Of a DNA stretch of 64,000 nt, positions 52,574 to 61,504 are shown piece by piece. Below the pieces are notes generated by a model. The model did no database searches. It was not told the DNA's origin and saw only the letters and a program-made list of their open reading frames with translations. Where the stretch lies: assembly GCA_963575745.1 (NCBI GenBank), contig CAUYUJ010014200.1, positions 247,072 through 311,071 on the forward strand, given 5' to 3'. The DNA comes from Prorocentrum cordatum. Taxonomy: Eukaryota > Sar > Dinophyceae > Prorocentrales > Prorocentraceae. How positions within the stretch are numbered: position 1 is the stretch's first letter; the number at the start of each line of letters is the position of its first letter. Made by a program: the position numbers and the translations under genes.

Positions 52574-53771
52574 CCTAGAGCTCCACGCGGTCCAAGGCCA
52601 GGTCCTCGTACTCCCCAAGAACCCCAATCGGCCGTGGCTGCAGGGCTTGGAGGAGAAGCGGGCCAAGTCCAATATCATCGAGTGGCCAGGGCTACCGCCC
52701 AGAAAGTTTGGCATGTTGGTCTCGTTGTTCACATCCAGATATGCCAGGGCCCAATTCCTGTCGTTAACGATTGGGGCCACGACCGCGTGGGCCCTAGAGC
52801 TGGTCCTCGAGCTGATCCTCCTCCACTATCCTTTCGACCTCATCATCGCTGTCGCCCATGCTACACCGTGGAGCGTTTCTGCTCAAAGGGTTCGAGCGGT
52901 CCTGCGAGTCTGGCGCCACCACTTCCGACACACCAGTGCGACGGCCATGAGCAGTGGGGGTCGGCGTGGTTGGCATGGAGGCTCCTGGAACTACGACCGT
53001 GGCTACGACCGCGGCAAGTACGACAAGTACGACAAGGACAAGGACGACCGCTACAAGGATGACAAGTACGACCGCAACCGAGATCGTGACCGCTACAAGG
53101 ACTGTCGTGGGGACCGTGATCGAGACCGTGACCGCCGCTGTGATTCACGTGATCGAAAGGATCGACGACGAGACGACAGTTCGGAATCCCCTCGATCCCG
53201 TGAGCGTAGGTCACGTGACACGAGCCGCCGCCCAGGCTCGCGTGACCGCCAGAAGCGGAGCCACAGCGACCGCCCGTCCGAGAAGGCGATTGAGGAACTC
53301 CGCAAATCCTTGGCTGCGGTGGACAAGGAGTACGCTGCCTACCAGCACGACCTCAAGTGCCGCCAGAAGGAAACGGAGCTTCGCAAGCAGGGTGAGTATG
53401 TAGCGGCTGCCCTACGCAGTGCGTTCACGGCGCAGACGGATGAGCTCAAGAAGCAGCTAGGCCCACGTGAATGCCCGCTGACGCCACGAGCAGAAAGCCC
53501 GACCCCGCCCAAGAACGACGAGAAGAAGGAGTTCACACGTGCTGAGCTCGGGTGGCTTCAGGCGGTGGTCGGCACGAAGACCAAGCTCCCTGCCACCGGG
53601 GAGAGGAACATGGTCGAGGGCGTTCTCGTGAAGGCGCTGAAGGATGACAAAGTGGCCACCGCCAACGCTAACAAGGTGCTACGGAGCCACTTGCCACGCA
53701 AACAAATCCCAGCGAGCCATAAGGATAAAGTGAGTTCTTTGATAGATGTGGTCCTCGGGCGGATAGGCTGA
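52503..53771 (+). CDS. RT C-terminal part and Arg/Asp-rich coiled-coil protein (shifted frame)
   Basis: Directly after the YVDD region, the coding sense moves by +1: this frame reads EEACIWVDLELHAVQGQVLV then LPKNPNRPWL, a typical RT motif D/E segment, then a thumb-like helical stretch ALELVLELILLHYPFDLIIA. An ATG at 52947 could start a separate protein: MSSGGRRGWHGG, then about 90 residues of RD/KYD/RS repeats (RNA-binding-like, as in SR proteins), a coiled coil (EKAIEELRKSLAAVDKEYAA), and a small C-terminal helical domain ending VVLGRIG. I infer a Gag-like nucleic-acid-binding role. It is either fused to the RT by a frameshift or translated separately. Confidence 0.65.
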   Translation, partial: ARSTIRLSPASPLDGPEEACIWVDLELHAVQGQVLVLPKNPNRPWLQGLEEKRAKSNIIEWPGLPPRKFGMLVSLFTSRYARAQFLSLTIGATTAWALELVLELILLHYPFDLIIAVAHATPWSVSAQRVRAVLRVWRHHFRHTSATAMSSGGRRGWHGGSWNYDRGYDRGKYDKYDKDKDDRYKDDKYDRNRDRDRYKDCRGDRDRDRDRRCDSRDRKDRRRDDSSESPRSRERRSRDTSRRPGSRDRQKRSHSDRPSEKAIEELRKSLAAVDKEYAAYQHDLKCRQKETELRKQGEYVAAALRSAFTAQTDELKKQLGPRECPLTPRAESPTPPKNDEKKEFTRAELGWLQAVVGTKTKLPATGERNMVEGVLVKALKDDKVATANANKVLRSHLPRKQIPASHKDKVSSLIDVVLGRIG

Positions 53772-53786
53772 GAACACCAACAAGAC

Positions 53787-54233
53787 TTGCAACCACCGTA
53801 TGATGCTGACCATCGTGTGCCAGAGGGTTGTGATGAAGTGTGGATCTCTTTACATACATTTCGTGGTTATGTGTTGATCTTTTTCATCATTGGCATGTCT
53901 TTGGGAGTTACTATCAATGTGTGGATGCCATCATCCAGCTACCGCCACTACGAGGTACTGAAGGCATACTGGCTACTCAACTGGAGCCACGTTCGAGAGG
54001 CGAAAGGCATCCAATATGTAATCAACTCATTGGAGCTTCCCTTCTCAGTGTTCTCAAATAGCGAGGCAGCAGTAGTGCAGTCATGTGTGTCAGGCCTAGT
54101 AGGGGTCGCAATCTCATCCGTTTTTTCTCGCACCACAGGCGTAGACCCCCAGAGGTACCTTCAGAGGCCCCGTAGGCCCCGCGAGCGTGACGCCCTCCTT
54201 CCTGAGGCCGACTTTCCATATTTGGAAATCTAG
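53787..54233 (+). CDS. Possible membrane ORF at 3' end of retroelement
   Basis: In frame with the preceding ORF after its TGA at 53769, with no ATG at its first codon. The 148-codon frame includes a strong hydrophobic segment GYVLIFFIIGMSLGVTINVW and a second weaker one SCVSGLVGVAISSVF, then a basic PRRPRERD tail. Not a known retroelement product. It could be 3'-UTR sequence that happens to be open, or a host or readthrough extension. Confidence 0.35.
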   Translation: MQPPYDADHRVPEGCDEVWISLHTFRGYVLIFFIIGMSLGVTINVWMPSSSYRHYEVLKAYWLLNWSHVREAKGIQYVINSLELPFSVFSNSEAAVVQSCVSGLVGVAISSVFSRTTGVDPQRYLQRPRRPRERDALLPEADFPYLEI

Positions 54234-54682
54234 CTGGTTTTAGAGGAGGGCTGATTTTGCAGCCTACGGATTTCTCCTCACCCCCTTCCCCCTTCCTTAC
54301 TACCACATTTGACCCTATCCCCTCGTCTTCCTCCCTCTCCCCCCCCTGCCCACGAGCCACCGTGCCTGTCTTGTGGTCGAGGCTTCGTGGAATCATTCCT
54401 GTCACACGCCCTGGGCTGTACCCCTAGTGTTGGGCAGGGAGGCACCATGTGGCCCCTTGATCCCTGTCCTGTGCCAGTAGACGGGTGAACTGTACCTCAA
54501 CGTTGACACCACAGACGGGCCAGGCACGGCTTGGACAAGCCGACATAGCGGTGCCTGTTCCGCTCCGCCACGGAGGCTGTGCTCTACTTTGACCCCCGAC
54601 CTCACTACCTCACCTCGCCACACCTCCCCGTACCTGCCAGCCACCTTGTCGGGCGCGCCTTTGGAAGAGATCCTTAGGATGG

Positions 54683-54685
<3 letters not shown>
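54234..54685 (+). other. 3' non-coding region of the retroelement
   Basis: C-rich with CCCCCTTCCCCCTTCCTTAC words. No credible frame. Ends at the CT run that leads the 3' pseudo-LTR. Confidence 0.5.
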
Positions 54686-54734
<49 letters not shown>

Positions 54735-54735
<1 letters not shown>

Positions 54736-54950
54736 AACCCACCCTTAAGAGTTCAGTGATTCCCGAGTCCCCCTTTTTCCCTTTCCCCAACTGTCCGTGC
54801 CGTCGTCGCTCATGCTCGAGCCTGTTCGGAGTAGCCTGGGTGCCCAAGCGGCGCTCACAGCATCCAGGCTGGCCGCCACTCTTTCGGAGTGCTCTGCAGC
54901 GGGCTCGCGAAACCTCATACATAGTGGGTATCGGAAACAGTAACTCTCTC
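54735..54950 (+). repeat. Pseudo-LTR, 3' copy
   Basis: Collinear with 49001-49216 at an offset of exactly 5,734 bp, 2 mismatches, no gaps. Confidence 0.9.
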
Positions 54951-54969
54951 TCTCTCTCGCTCTCTCCCG

Positions 54970-55044
<75 letters not shown>

Positions 55045-55045
55045 C
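54944..55045 (+). repeat. (CT)n microsatellite at the element's right edge
   Basis: About 100 bp of CT with a few CG/CCC interruptions. The left edge (48951-49000) is also (CT)n, so the element sits inside or carries this microsatellite. Confidence 0.9.
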
Positions 55046-55084
55046 TGCTCTCTTCGCTACTGGCTTCTGACGGAGTCTGGGTTA

Positions 55085-55200
55085 GGTGAGCCTGAGTGTG
55101 GGTGAGTCTGAGTATGGGTACGTCTGTGTGTGCCTGACTCTGAAGAAATGAATCTGAGTGTGAGTGAGCTTGTGTATGAGTGAGTCTGGGTGCGAGTCTG
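55085..55200 (+). repeat. GTGAGTCTGAGT short repeat
   Basis: About eight imperfect copies of GTGAGTCTGAGTATG. The word reappears at 56107-56120 after the 153-bp satellite. Confidence 0.7.
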
Positions 55201-55316
55201 AATCCCAATGGTGCCCCTGGCAGTGTCTGGCGACTAGGAGGCCCGGGTCGACTCCTCTTTGGGAAGCCAAAATGCTGCCCCTGGCAGCGTTTGGTGACTA
55301 TGAAGCCCCTGGTGGA

Positions 55317-56100
55317 CCCCCCCTGGGGCTCCCAAATGATGCCCCTGGCAGCGTTTTGTGACCATGAGGCTCTCAAGAGATACATGTTGGGGACGCCAAA
55401 CGGCAATTCTAGCTGAGGCGTCCCACCAAAATCGGCGCGAACGGGCTCGTGAGATCAGCCAGGGTGGCTCCCCCTTGGGGCTCCCAAATGATGCCCCTGG
55501 CAGCGTTTTGTGACCATGAGGCTCTCAAGAGAGACATGTTGGGGAGGCCAAACGGCAATTTTAGCTGAGACGTCCCACCAAAATCGGCGCGAACGGGCTC
55601 GTGAGATCAGCCAGGGTGGCTCCCCCTTGGGGCTCCCAAATGATGCCCCTGGCAGCGTTTTGTGACCATGAGGCTCTCAAGAGAGACATGTTGGGGAGGC
55701 CAAACGGCAATTTTAGCTGAGACGTCCCACCAAAATCGGCGCGAACGGGCTCGTGAGATCAGCCAGGGTGGCTCCCCCTTGGGGCTCCCAAATGATGCCC
55801 CTGGCAGCGTTTTGTGACCATGAGGCTCTCAAGAGATACATGTTGGGGGCGCCAAACGGCAATTCTAGCTGAGACGTCCCACCAAAATCGGCGCGAACGG
55901 GCTCGTGAGATCAGCCAGGGTGGCTCCCCCTTGGGGCTCCCAAATGATGCCCCTGGCAGCGTTTTGTGACCATGAGGCTCTCAAGAGATGTTGGGGAGGC
56001 AATTCTAGCTGAGATCGGCGCGAACGGGCTCGTGAGATCAGCCAGGGTGGCTCCCCCCTTGGGGCTCCCAAATGATGCCCCTGGCAGCGTTTTGTGATCA
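55317..56100 (+). repeat. 153-bp satellite, about five units
   Basis: CGTCCCACCAAAATCGGCGC recurs at 55418, 55571, 55724 and 55877 (period 153). Units also contain GGGGCTCCCAAATGATGCCC and GTGACCATGAGGCTCTCAAG. The last unit has a deletion near 55990-56015. Confidence 0.9.
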
Positions 56101-56117
56101 TGAGCTGAGTGAGTCTG

Positions 56118-56240
56118 AGTCTCATCTTATCTTATCGAGTCCTATCTTATCATACCTTGTCATATATCTTATCTTACCTTATCATATCTTGTGCTATCTT
56201 ATCTTATCTTGTAGTATCTTATCTTGTCTTGTCTTATCTG
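56118..56240 (+). repeat. ATCTT pentanucleotide repeat
   Basis: TATCTTATCTTGTC-type words for about 120 bp. They extend the minus frame of the next gene as a KTRQDK repeat, which I regard as read-through beyond the true end. Confidence 0.8.
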
Positions 56241-57006
56241 GTGGAGGCGCGAGCGGGAGGAAGGAGGAAGGAGTCCGCGCGTGGGAGGCGTCAGAGTAAC
56301 AACAGGAACCCCAATCCTTAGGATATGGGGAATAATGTTGATGTAACAGCGGCCTCACGGGGGTTTCTTGCGAAAGCAACGGTAATCCGAACGACTTCGA
56401 CGTGAGTCCGACTTCACGTTTAGTTTCAGTATGCGGATTCGGGTCGGCGATGATAGCCTTAAGCCTCATCTTTCCGATCTCTATGTTAGCCGCGTTCGAT
56501 GCAATCTCTTCTTCTCGCATGTTAGCCGCTGACCTTTCACTCTTCCACAGGTCGCATCTAGAGCATCTCCTCGTACTCGCATCGATATGTTCGTCGCAAG
56601 CCGAGCTGCCACATCCGACGCAGTTGTCTGTCTTTAAACGAAAACAAACGGCACAAAACTGGTCCACGGGAAGCGCGATTCCATTCCCATCGGGAGGAGG
56701 GCGCGTTGCACCTCCTACCAGCATGGTCGATGCCCCCGCATTTGCCACGGTCGTCTGATCGAATTGCGTAGGGGCAGATGCAATGCTCGACGACTGGGCC
56801 GTCGATAGCTGGTGTATGTTCGACCCGATCGGCTTCGCCGGCGGGCATTTAGTATTGCTCGACATTACACGCTGAAGAGACGATCTGGCTTCCTCATGCG
56901 ATTTAAGCTCTTCCACATAGAGATTGTTCTGGTTGGTTATCTTTGCAGCCGCAGCTTGGGTGTTGTCTGCTTTCAGCATGGCGGCTTTGAGCTCTTCTTG
57001 TAATCC
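56194..57006 (-). CDS. Cys/His protein, 3' segment with second metal-binding cluster
   Basis: Fourth segment of a minus-strand gene. It reads GLQEELKAAMLKADNTQAAA (coiled coil), then a Ser/Pro linker, then the cluster C-x2-C-x7-C-x2-C-x4-C-x2-H-x7-C-x2-C (56534-56635), an eight-ligand pattern fitting a cross-brace zinc module, then a helical tail. Unknown function; zinc binding is inferred from spacing. In frame with the previous segment except for a TAA at 57040-57042. A 75-nt interval 57007-57081 begins GT and ends AG, and would remove that stop in phase 0. The real C-terminus is probably before the ATCTT repeat. Confidence 0.5.
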   Translation of the reverse strand, partial: GLQEELKAAMLKADNTQAAAAKITNQNNLYVEELKSHEEARSSLQRVMSSNTKCPPAKPIGSNIHQLSTAQSSSIASAPTQFDQTTVANAGASTMLVGGATRPPPDGNGIALPVDQFCAVCFRLKTDNCVGCGSSACDEHIDASTRRCSRCDLWKSERSAANMREEEIASNAANIEIGKMRLKAIIADPNPHTETKREVGLTSKSFGLPLLSQETPVRPLLHQHYSPYPKDWGSCCYSDASHARTPSSFLPLAPPPDKTRQDKILQDKIR

Positions 57007-57081
57007 CTGTTTTTCTCGTTCCGCCACGGCTGTCGCGATTTGTTATCCTTCTATCGTGGCCGCTGCGACGGCAGCGGCAAC

Positions 57082-57540
57082 CGCGTGGGCGTCCGCAGAT
57101 TCTTCGTTCGCCATCATGACGGCCCGTCTCTCCGAAGTCAATAATTCTCTGTATTTGTCCACTCGCCATTTCACGGCCTCAGTCTGATTGCAAAGATGTT
57201 CTATCAGCGCTTGTTCGCGCTCTCTAGCGGCCATTGCTAGGGCGATCCGCTCAGCATCAAGCGTTTTTCTGGCTTCGATCACAGTCCCAGCTAATTCTTC
57301 TCTGTCCAATCGAGCCCTTTCAGCCAGATGCGCCTCATTAGTCAGAAACTCTCTCTGTGCGTTAGCCTCTGCTAGCCTGGCCCGGTCTTGAATAGACTGT
57401 ATGAGGAGGTACGTGCAGTTGTGCTCGTCCATTGGGTAGCGCTCTGCGCACAGCCATTGCATGTTACACTTGTTGCAAACGTCCGAGCAACTCCTGCACA
57501 CTGGGTTCCTACATGCGCCTTCAGGCTTGTTGGCTTTTTC
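57082..57540 (-). CDS. Cys/His protein, segment with first metal-binding cluster and coiled coil
   Basis: Begins after the 55-nt intron. EKANKPEGACRNPVCRSCSD opens a cluster C-x4-C-x2-C-x3-C-x2-C-x5-C-x8-H-x-C (57415-57515), followed by about 100 residues of Ala/Arg/Glu-rich helix (ARLAEANAQREFLTNEAHLA) likely to form a coiled coil, which continues into the next segment. No family recognised. Confidence 0.55.
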
Positions 57541-57595
57541 CTGGGCATCTGTTCTCCGCCTGAGGCGCGCAGCCAGGATTGGGATTCCAACATAC
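57541..57595 (-). other. 55-nt GT-AG intron
   Basis: The minus strand reads GGAG|GTATGTTGG at the donor and GATGCCCAG|GAAAAAG at the acceptor. Removing 55 nt moves the frame exactly from that of 57596-58231 to that of 57082-57540, phase 0 on both sides. Both flanking frames otherwise end in stops within about 90 nt. Confidence 0.65.
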
Positions 57596-58231
57596 CTCCA
57601 TCATAGAAACTGCACTGTTGCTCCTAGAGGTAGACCTCGCCCCTGATCTTGTTTTTTTGGATCTTCCCCTGCTCGAAACATTCGATCTGGGTCGAGTGAA
57701 AATACTTTCTGGTGGTTTGGGCGCATTTAAGAGCTCCTCATCCTTCTCGTCCTGTTTGATGAGCTGAGAATGTATATCTTGTTGTCCGACCATTTCTTCG
57801 TCCTCAGCAACGGCAAGAATAGTGGGTTGCCACTCACCTGAGGCGGTGGCACTACGGAAGAAACCGCCCTTTAATGGCGAGACGTTTAGCTCATAGTTAT
57901 CATTCCGTTGCTTCTTGAGGTTAGGCGCAGGAGTTCGCCCAGTGGACTCCCTCTCATGCTTCGTTTGAGTCTCCGTCCTGTCCGCCTGGGGCGTCAGGAT
58001 ACTAGTGTCTTCGTCGGATCCATCTGGAGACCAACTTTCGTCTCGAGCAGGGATGCCTTCATCCATCATCACGGACAACGCTCGGCTCAGGGAAATCTCA
58101 TTATTGATACTATCACAATTTTCTTCCATGGAATATATGTCGTGACCCTTGTCTATCGGATCATCGCTATCCTGACCGAATTGTCCGTTAAGTGCTATGG
58201 GGTTGGGGCAGTAACATGCATACCCACCCAT
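57596..58231 (-). CDS. Cys/His protein, Ser/Asp-rich segment with basic patch
   Basis: Hydrophilic, probably disordered: SALSVMMDEGIPARDESWSP-like acidic/Ser stretch, LKKQRNDNYELNVSPLKGGF, and a basic SRGRSKKTRSGARSTSRSNS that may be a nuclear localisation signal. An ATG at 58231 opens it, but the sequence more likely continues from the 5' segment by splicing. I could not find a single GT-AG pair in the right phase there. Confidence 0.5.
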
Positions 58232-58314
58232 TCTACGGGGATATTAAGATACACATTCGGATTCCCTTGGGCTCCCCCTGGCCGGCTGGCTTCGCCAGCG
58301 GCAATGGCAGTAGC

Positions 58315-58842
58315 TTATGGAGCATTCTGGATGGGACTCATCGGCTCCGTCGATTTGGCACTCAGCCTGGAAGCGAATGCACCTCGCCTGGGGATTGGCG
58401 CGACGCCTTCTCGCCCGTGAGGGTCGGGGGTTTGCTCACGATCACCTATCGGAGCCCCTACTGTGGATACGTCTACCGACATTTCGGTTATCCCATCGGT
58501 ACTTCTCCCCCTCATGACCCGATCGGCGATAGTTGAAGGAGGGATTCGGTCTTGAATAGGACCGACTCTATTCGTATCGTGTCCATCATGCTGTTCAACG
58601 CGCCCATCAGCGCCTCTCGAGATATTAGACACGATATTAGTCTTATCGTAGCTCTCTCCCGCAGCGACTGAATCGCGGGGCACGATTGAAAGATCTTCTT
58701 TTGTATATAATGGCCCCGCGTCGACTGAGTCGCGCGCTTCGGCTGATAACCAATCTTTCCTCTGAGAATCGGGGTAAGATAACAAAGGAATTAAGATCTC
58801 ATGTTCACTCTGCTCAGGGAGAGCGGAGGCGGGATGAGACAT
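58315..58842 (-). CDS. Cys/His protein, 5' segment
   Basis: ATG at 58842 with an in-frame TAA just upstream (58860-58862), so this is the first possible start. Encodes MSHPASALPEQSEHEILIPL and about 155 further Ser/Asp/Arg-rich residues, ending at a TAA at 58315. A donor-like CGAG|GTGCAT lies near 58382. No domain. The region 56.3-58.9 kb has lower GC and almost no simple repeats compared with its surroundings, which argues for a real gene under constraint or a recent arrival. Confidence 0.5.
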   Translation of the reverse strand: MSHPASALPEQSEHEILIPLLSYPDSQRKDWLSAEARDSVDAGPLYTKEDLSIVPRDSVAAGESYDKTNIVSNISRGADGRVEQHDGHDTNRVGPIQDRIPPSTIADRVMRGRSTDGITEMSVDVSTVGAPIGDREQTPDPHGREGVAPIPRRGAFASRLSAKSTEPMSPIQNAP

Positions 58843-59764
58843 TGATAAGACAGATATCCGTTAAGCTAAACCACTCTATCAGGAATAGGAAGGGAGGAGG
58901 AAGGCCGACGACGGACGACGACGAATCGCCCGCGCGCCCCAGCGCGCTCCTTTTCCCTCCTGCCAGCCGAGGTCGGCTGGTTTGAGCAGTTATACAACTG
59001 CAGAAACGCAGCTTCAGTTCACGCAGACAATGCATTGCATGCAAGCTAAGTTAAGTTCTAATTGAGTATGAGGCGGAGAGGAGCATATTTACTCTTCCCC
59101 GTCGGGGAAAGGTTTATCACTGTTCCCTATTAATTTACACCCCCTCCTCCACCCGGCCGGCGGCCAACCCGGAACCATGACGACCCCATGAGGGCCACCC
59201 CCCCATCATCTCTGTCAACAAAAACAATACAAACAACCCTGCCTCCACATTTGGAGAATGCGCGGCCGCCCCGCGACCATTTTGTATTGGTATTTTACAG
59301 GGACGACTGGGGTGCCAGCAGATCCTACCTGCCTTTGGGGCGCAGGTGGTCGACCGACTGGTTTGACACATCATTGGCTGCTGCCTTTTCGCCTTACCGT
59401 TTCCAAAGGGGTTTCGAAAACTCCACGTGGCTCCTAAATGGGCCAAGAAAGCTCAAAGCTGTGCCCAAGAGCCCCAATTGGTCCCCAGTGGCTGGCGCAC
59501 CTAGTGCGGCTGGAGCACGCGGAACACTGGGCGCACGTGGATCACGTGCCGCATCCTGGCACGCCTGGCACTCTTTGGCCTCCAGGGTTTGTTGCATCTG
59601 GAACCCGTGGCGTCTGCGGCGTTCTTACGCGATATGCTGATTCCCGGGTGTTACGTATGTGTTGGGCGGGCGGGTGGGGGGAGTGAGCAAGACGGCTGGC
59701 GGGCGGGTGGGAAGCTTGACCCCTCCCCCTGCCCCCTCGCCTGGACCTGGACGTGGCGCCCCGC
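58843..59764. other. 5' flank of the Cys/His gene and non-coding sequence
   Basis: 58880-58985 holds GC/GGA-rich upstream sequence with no dinoflagellate spliced-leader relic. The rest is mixed sequence without a recognised gene. Confidence 0.4.
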
Positions 59765-60350
59765 GAGCGGTCAGAACATCTAAGATGGCCCAAGACGGCT
59801 CCAAGAGGGCCTCAGAGAGCCCAAGATGACCTCCAAAATGGCACAAGATAGCCCAAGATGCCTCAAGATGGCCCCCAAGACACCCCAAGAGGTCCCAAGA
59901 CCGTTCCATGACGGTTCCAAGTTCAACAACCAGCGGAGAATCAATGATTTTTGCCGTCTCGCCCTTTTGTGCTTTCGATGGCCTTCTGAGGCCCCAAGAC
60001 AGCTCCAAGAGAGTTCCAAACAGACCCAAGAAAAGGCCGGGAGAGCCCCAAGACGGCCCTAAAAGCCGCCAGGAGGGCCCCGAAAGCACTCCAAGAAGGG
60101 TCCAAGAGACGATTCTAGGCACCCTGAAGGGGCAAGGCTAATTGCAGCTCCTCTCTTCTTTAATCGATGTCCTCCATGATGGCTCCAAGAGCGTCCCTAC
60201 ACCTCCCAAGAGCGCCCCAGGAGGGCCCAAAGAGGCGCCAATGAGGCCTAAGAGGCGCCCAGGAGGCCTCAAAGAGGCTCAAAAAAACACAAGAAAACCC
60301 CAAGAGGCCCCAAGAGGTACGCAAGATGCCCCTGGGACCGCCAAGAGGTT
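59765..60350 (+). repeat. CCAAGA(T/G)GGC(C/A)C minisatellite
   Basis: Imperfect 11-13 bp units such as CCCAAGATGGCC, CCAAGACGGCTC and CCCCAAGAGGCC, interrupted by a unique island at 59915-59985. Confidence 0.75.
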
Positions 60351-60354
60351 CCTT

Positions 60355-60500
60355 CTCCTCCTCCTCCTCCCCCTCTTCCTCCTCCTCTTCCTCTTCCTCC
60401 TCCTCCTCCTCCTCCTCCTCCTCCTCCTCCTCCTCCTCCTCCTCCTCCTCCTCCTCCTCCTCCTCCTCCTCCTCCTCCTCCTCCTCCTCCTCTTCCTCTC
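60355..60500 (-). repeat. (TCC)n array
   Basis: TCC/CTC triplets on the + strand, very regular at 60395-60490. Confidence 0.9.
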
Positions 60501-61105
60501 CCTCATCCCCTCGTCCTTCTTCCCCGCCTTTCCTTATCCGGCAGGTCTGCGAAGGCGCATGCGGTTCGCCTCTGGGTCTTCGCAGTCCGATCCAAGACTT
60601 CAATTCGACGTCTTCCCCAGCTCTCGATCCACTGCATGCTCCTCCGCTTCCCTGATCAAAGCAACTCGCATGGGCATCGTTTGTGGATGGGCTGCTGGGG
60701 ATATTTTCCTTGATCGCGAGCGCACCAGAGGCCGCTGGGCGCCGTCAAAGGTCGCAGCAAGCAAGCCACGAGCTAATTGCGCCGAGGGGAGGGAGAGGAG
60801 GCGACGAGAGGACAGCGGGGGAAGGAACAAACAGGGGGCGGGCCTCGCTGCCGCTCAATAGAGGGCGCCGTCGACCAGGGAGAACCTCCAGGCGGACTGC
60901 ATCGCCAAAGTGGCGCGGCATTAAGGTTGAACGACACCTCGAGCGTGCAGAGGATGGGGACCACCTGCAGAACTCACCACGCGGACCAACGTCAGGGCCA
61001 ATGGCCCCGCCCGTCGACGCAAGGGGCGGTCGAGTCTCACGCCCCGGCAGGCATCGACCAACTCCATGCAGGCGCTCAACAGACCAGAGTCCGGATCGCC
61101 AGACA
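60501..61105. other. Mixed sequence, no gene
   Basis: An acceptor-like TTCCTTATCCGGCAG ends at 60545, but the following frame has no recognised domain. Confidence 0.35.
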
Positions 61106-61500
61106 CCCTAGTAGACAAAAAGTAGATACTGGTAGTGTCTATCTTTGGTGCGCGCCTGCTATGGCGAAGCCGCAACGCATCTGAGTCGGAACGCGCGAAA
61201 CGCGAGTCTATTTTTATGTTGTTTTGATACGCAATTCGTGTGACTAAATGAAAACAATCACGTGCAAAATACATACTGCTACCAAAAATAGATACGGAAT
61301 CCGCTTTTTATGACAAATAGACACTAGTAGACACGTTGCTTTGTTTAAAAAAGATACGCATTGCAATTTCCTTCGGTCATCAAAACAAGTAGAAACTGGT
61401 TCGGAAAAACAAAAAAAACTGATAGATTTGGCGCGCGCCGAATCCTGGGCCGAGCCCAAAAATAGACACTCCAAACTCCGCTGAAACGTCAGAGGTTAAA
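61106..61500. other. AT-rich island
   Basis: About 390 bp markedly AT-richer than the window, with repeated AAATAGACAC, AGTAGATAC and AAAAATAGA words and TGGTGCGCGCC/TGGCGCGCGCC near its ends. No frame of interest. Confidence 0.6.
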
Positions 61501-61504
61501 AGAT

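Larger units (their letters stand above)
48951..55045 (+). mobile_element. Penelope-like retroelement, permuted type (N-terminal GIY-YIG endonuclease), with pseudo-LTRs in (CT)n
   Basis: Two 216-bp direct repeats (49001-49216 and 54735-54950), each led by a CT run, enclose about 5.5 kb encoding a GIY-YIG nuclease, then a reverse transcriptase, then an Arg/Asp-rich coiled-coil region and a small possible membrane ORF. A further CT run (54944-55045) follows. Known N-terminal-endonuclease Penelope-like elements (Naiad, Chlamys) have this domain order, pseudo-LTR repeats and a microsatellite insertion bias. The only 2 mismatches between the repeats suggest a recent insertion, yet the coding region is frameshifted. 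Alternative: an unrelated dinoflagellate RT lineage that acquired a GIY-YIG domain independently. Confidence 0.75.

Noticed and set aside
48951-55045. LTR retrotransposon (Copia/Gypsy-type) interpretation of the direct repeats
   Set aside because: No Gag-protease-integrase-RNase H order, no TG...CA ends or primer-binding site; GIY-YIG plus this RT fits Penelope-like elements better.
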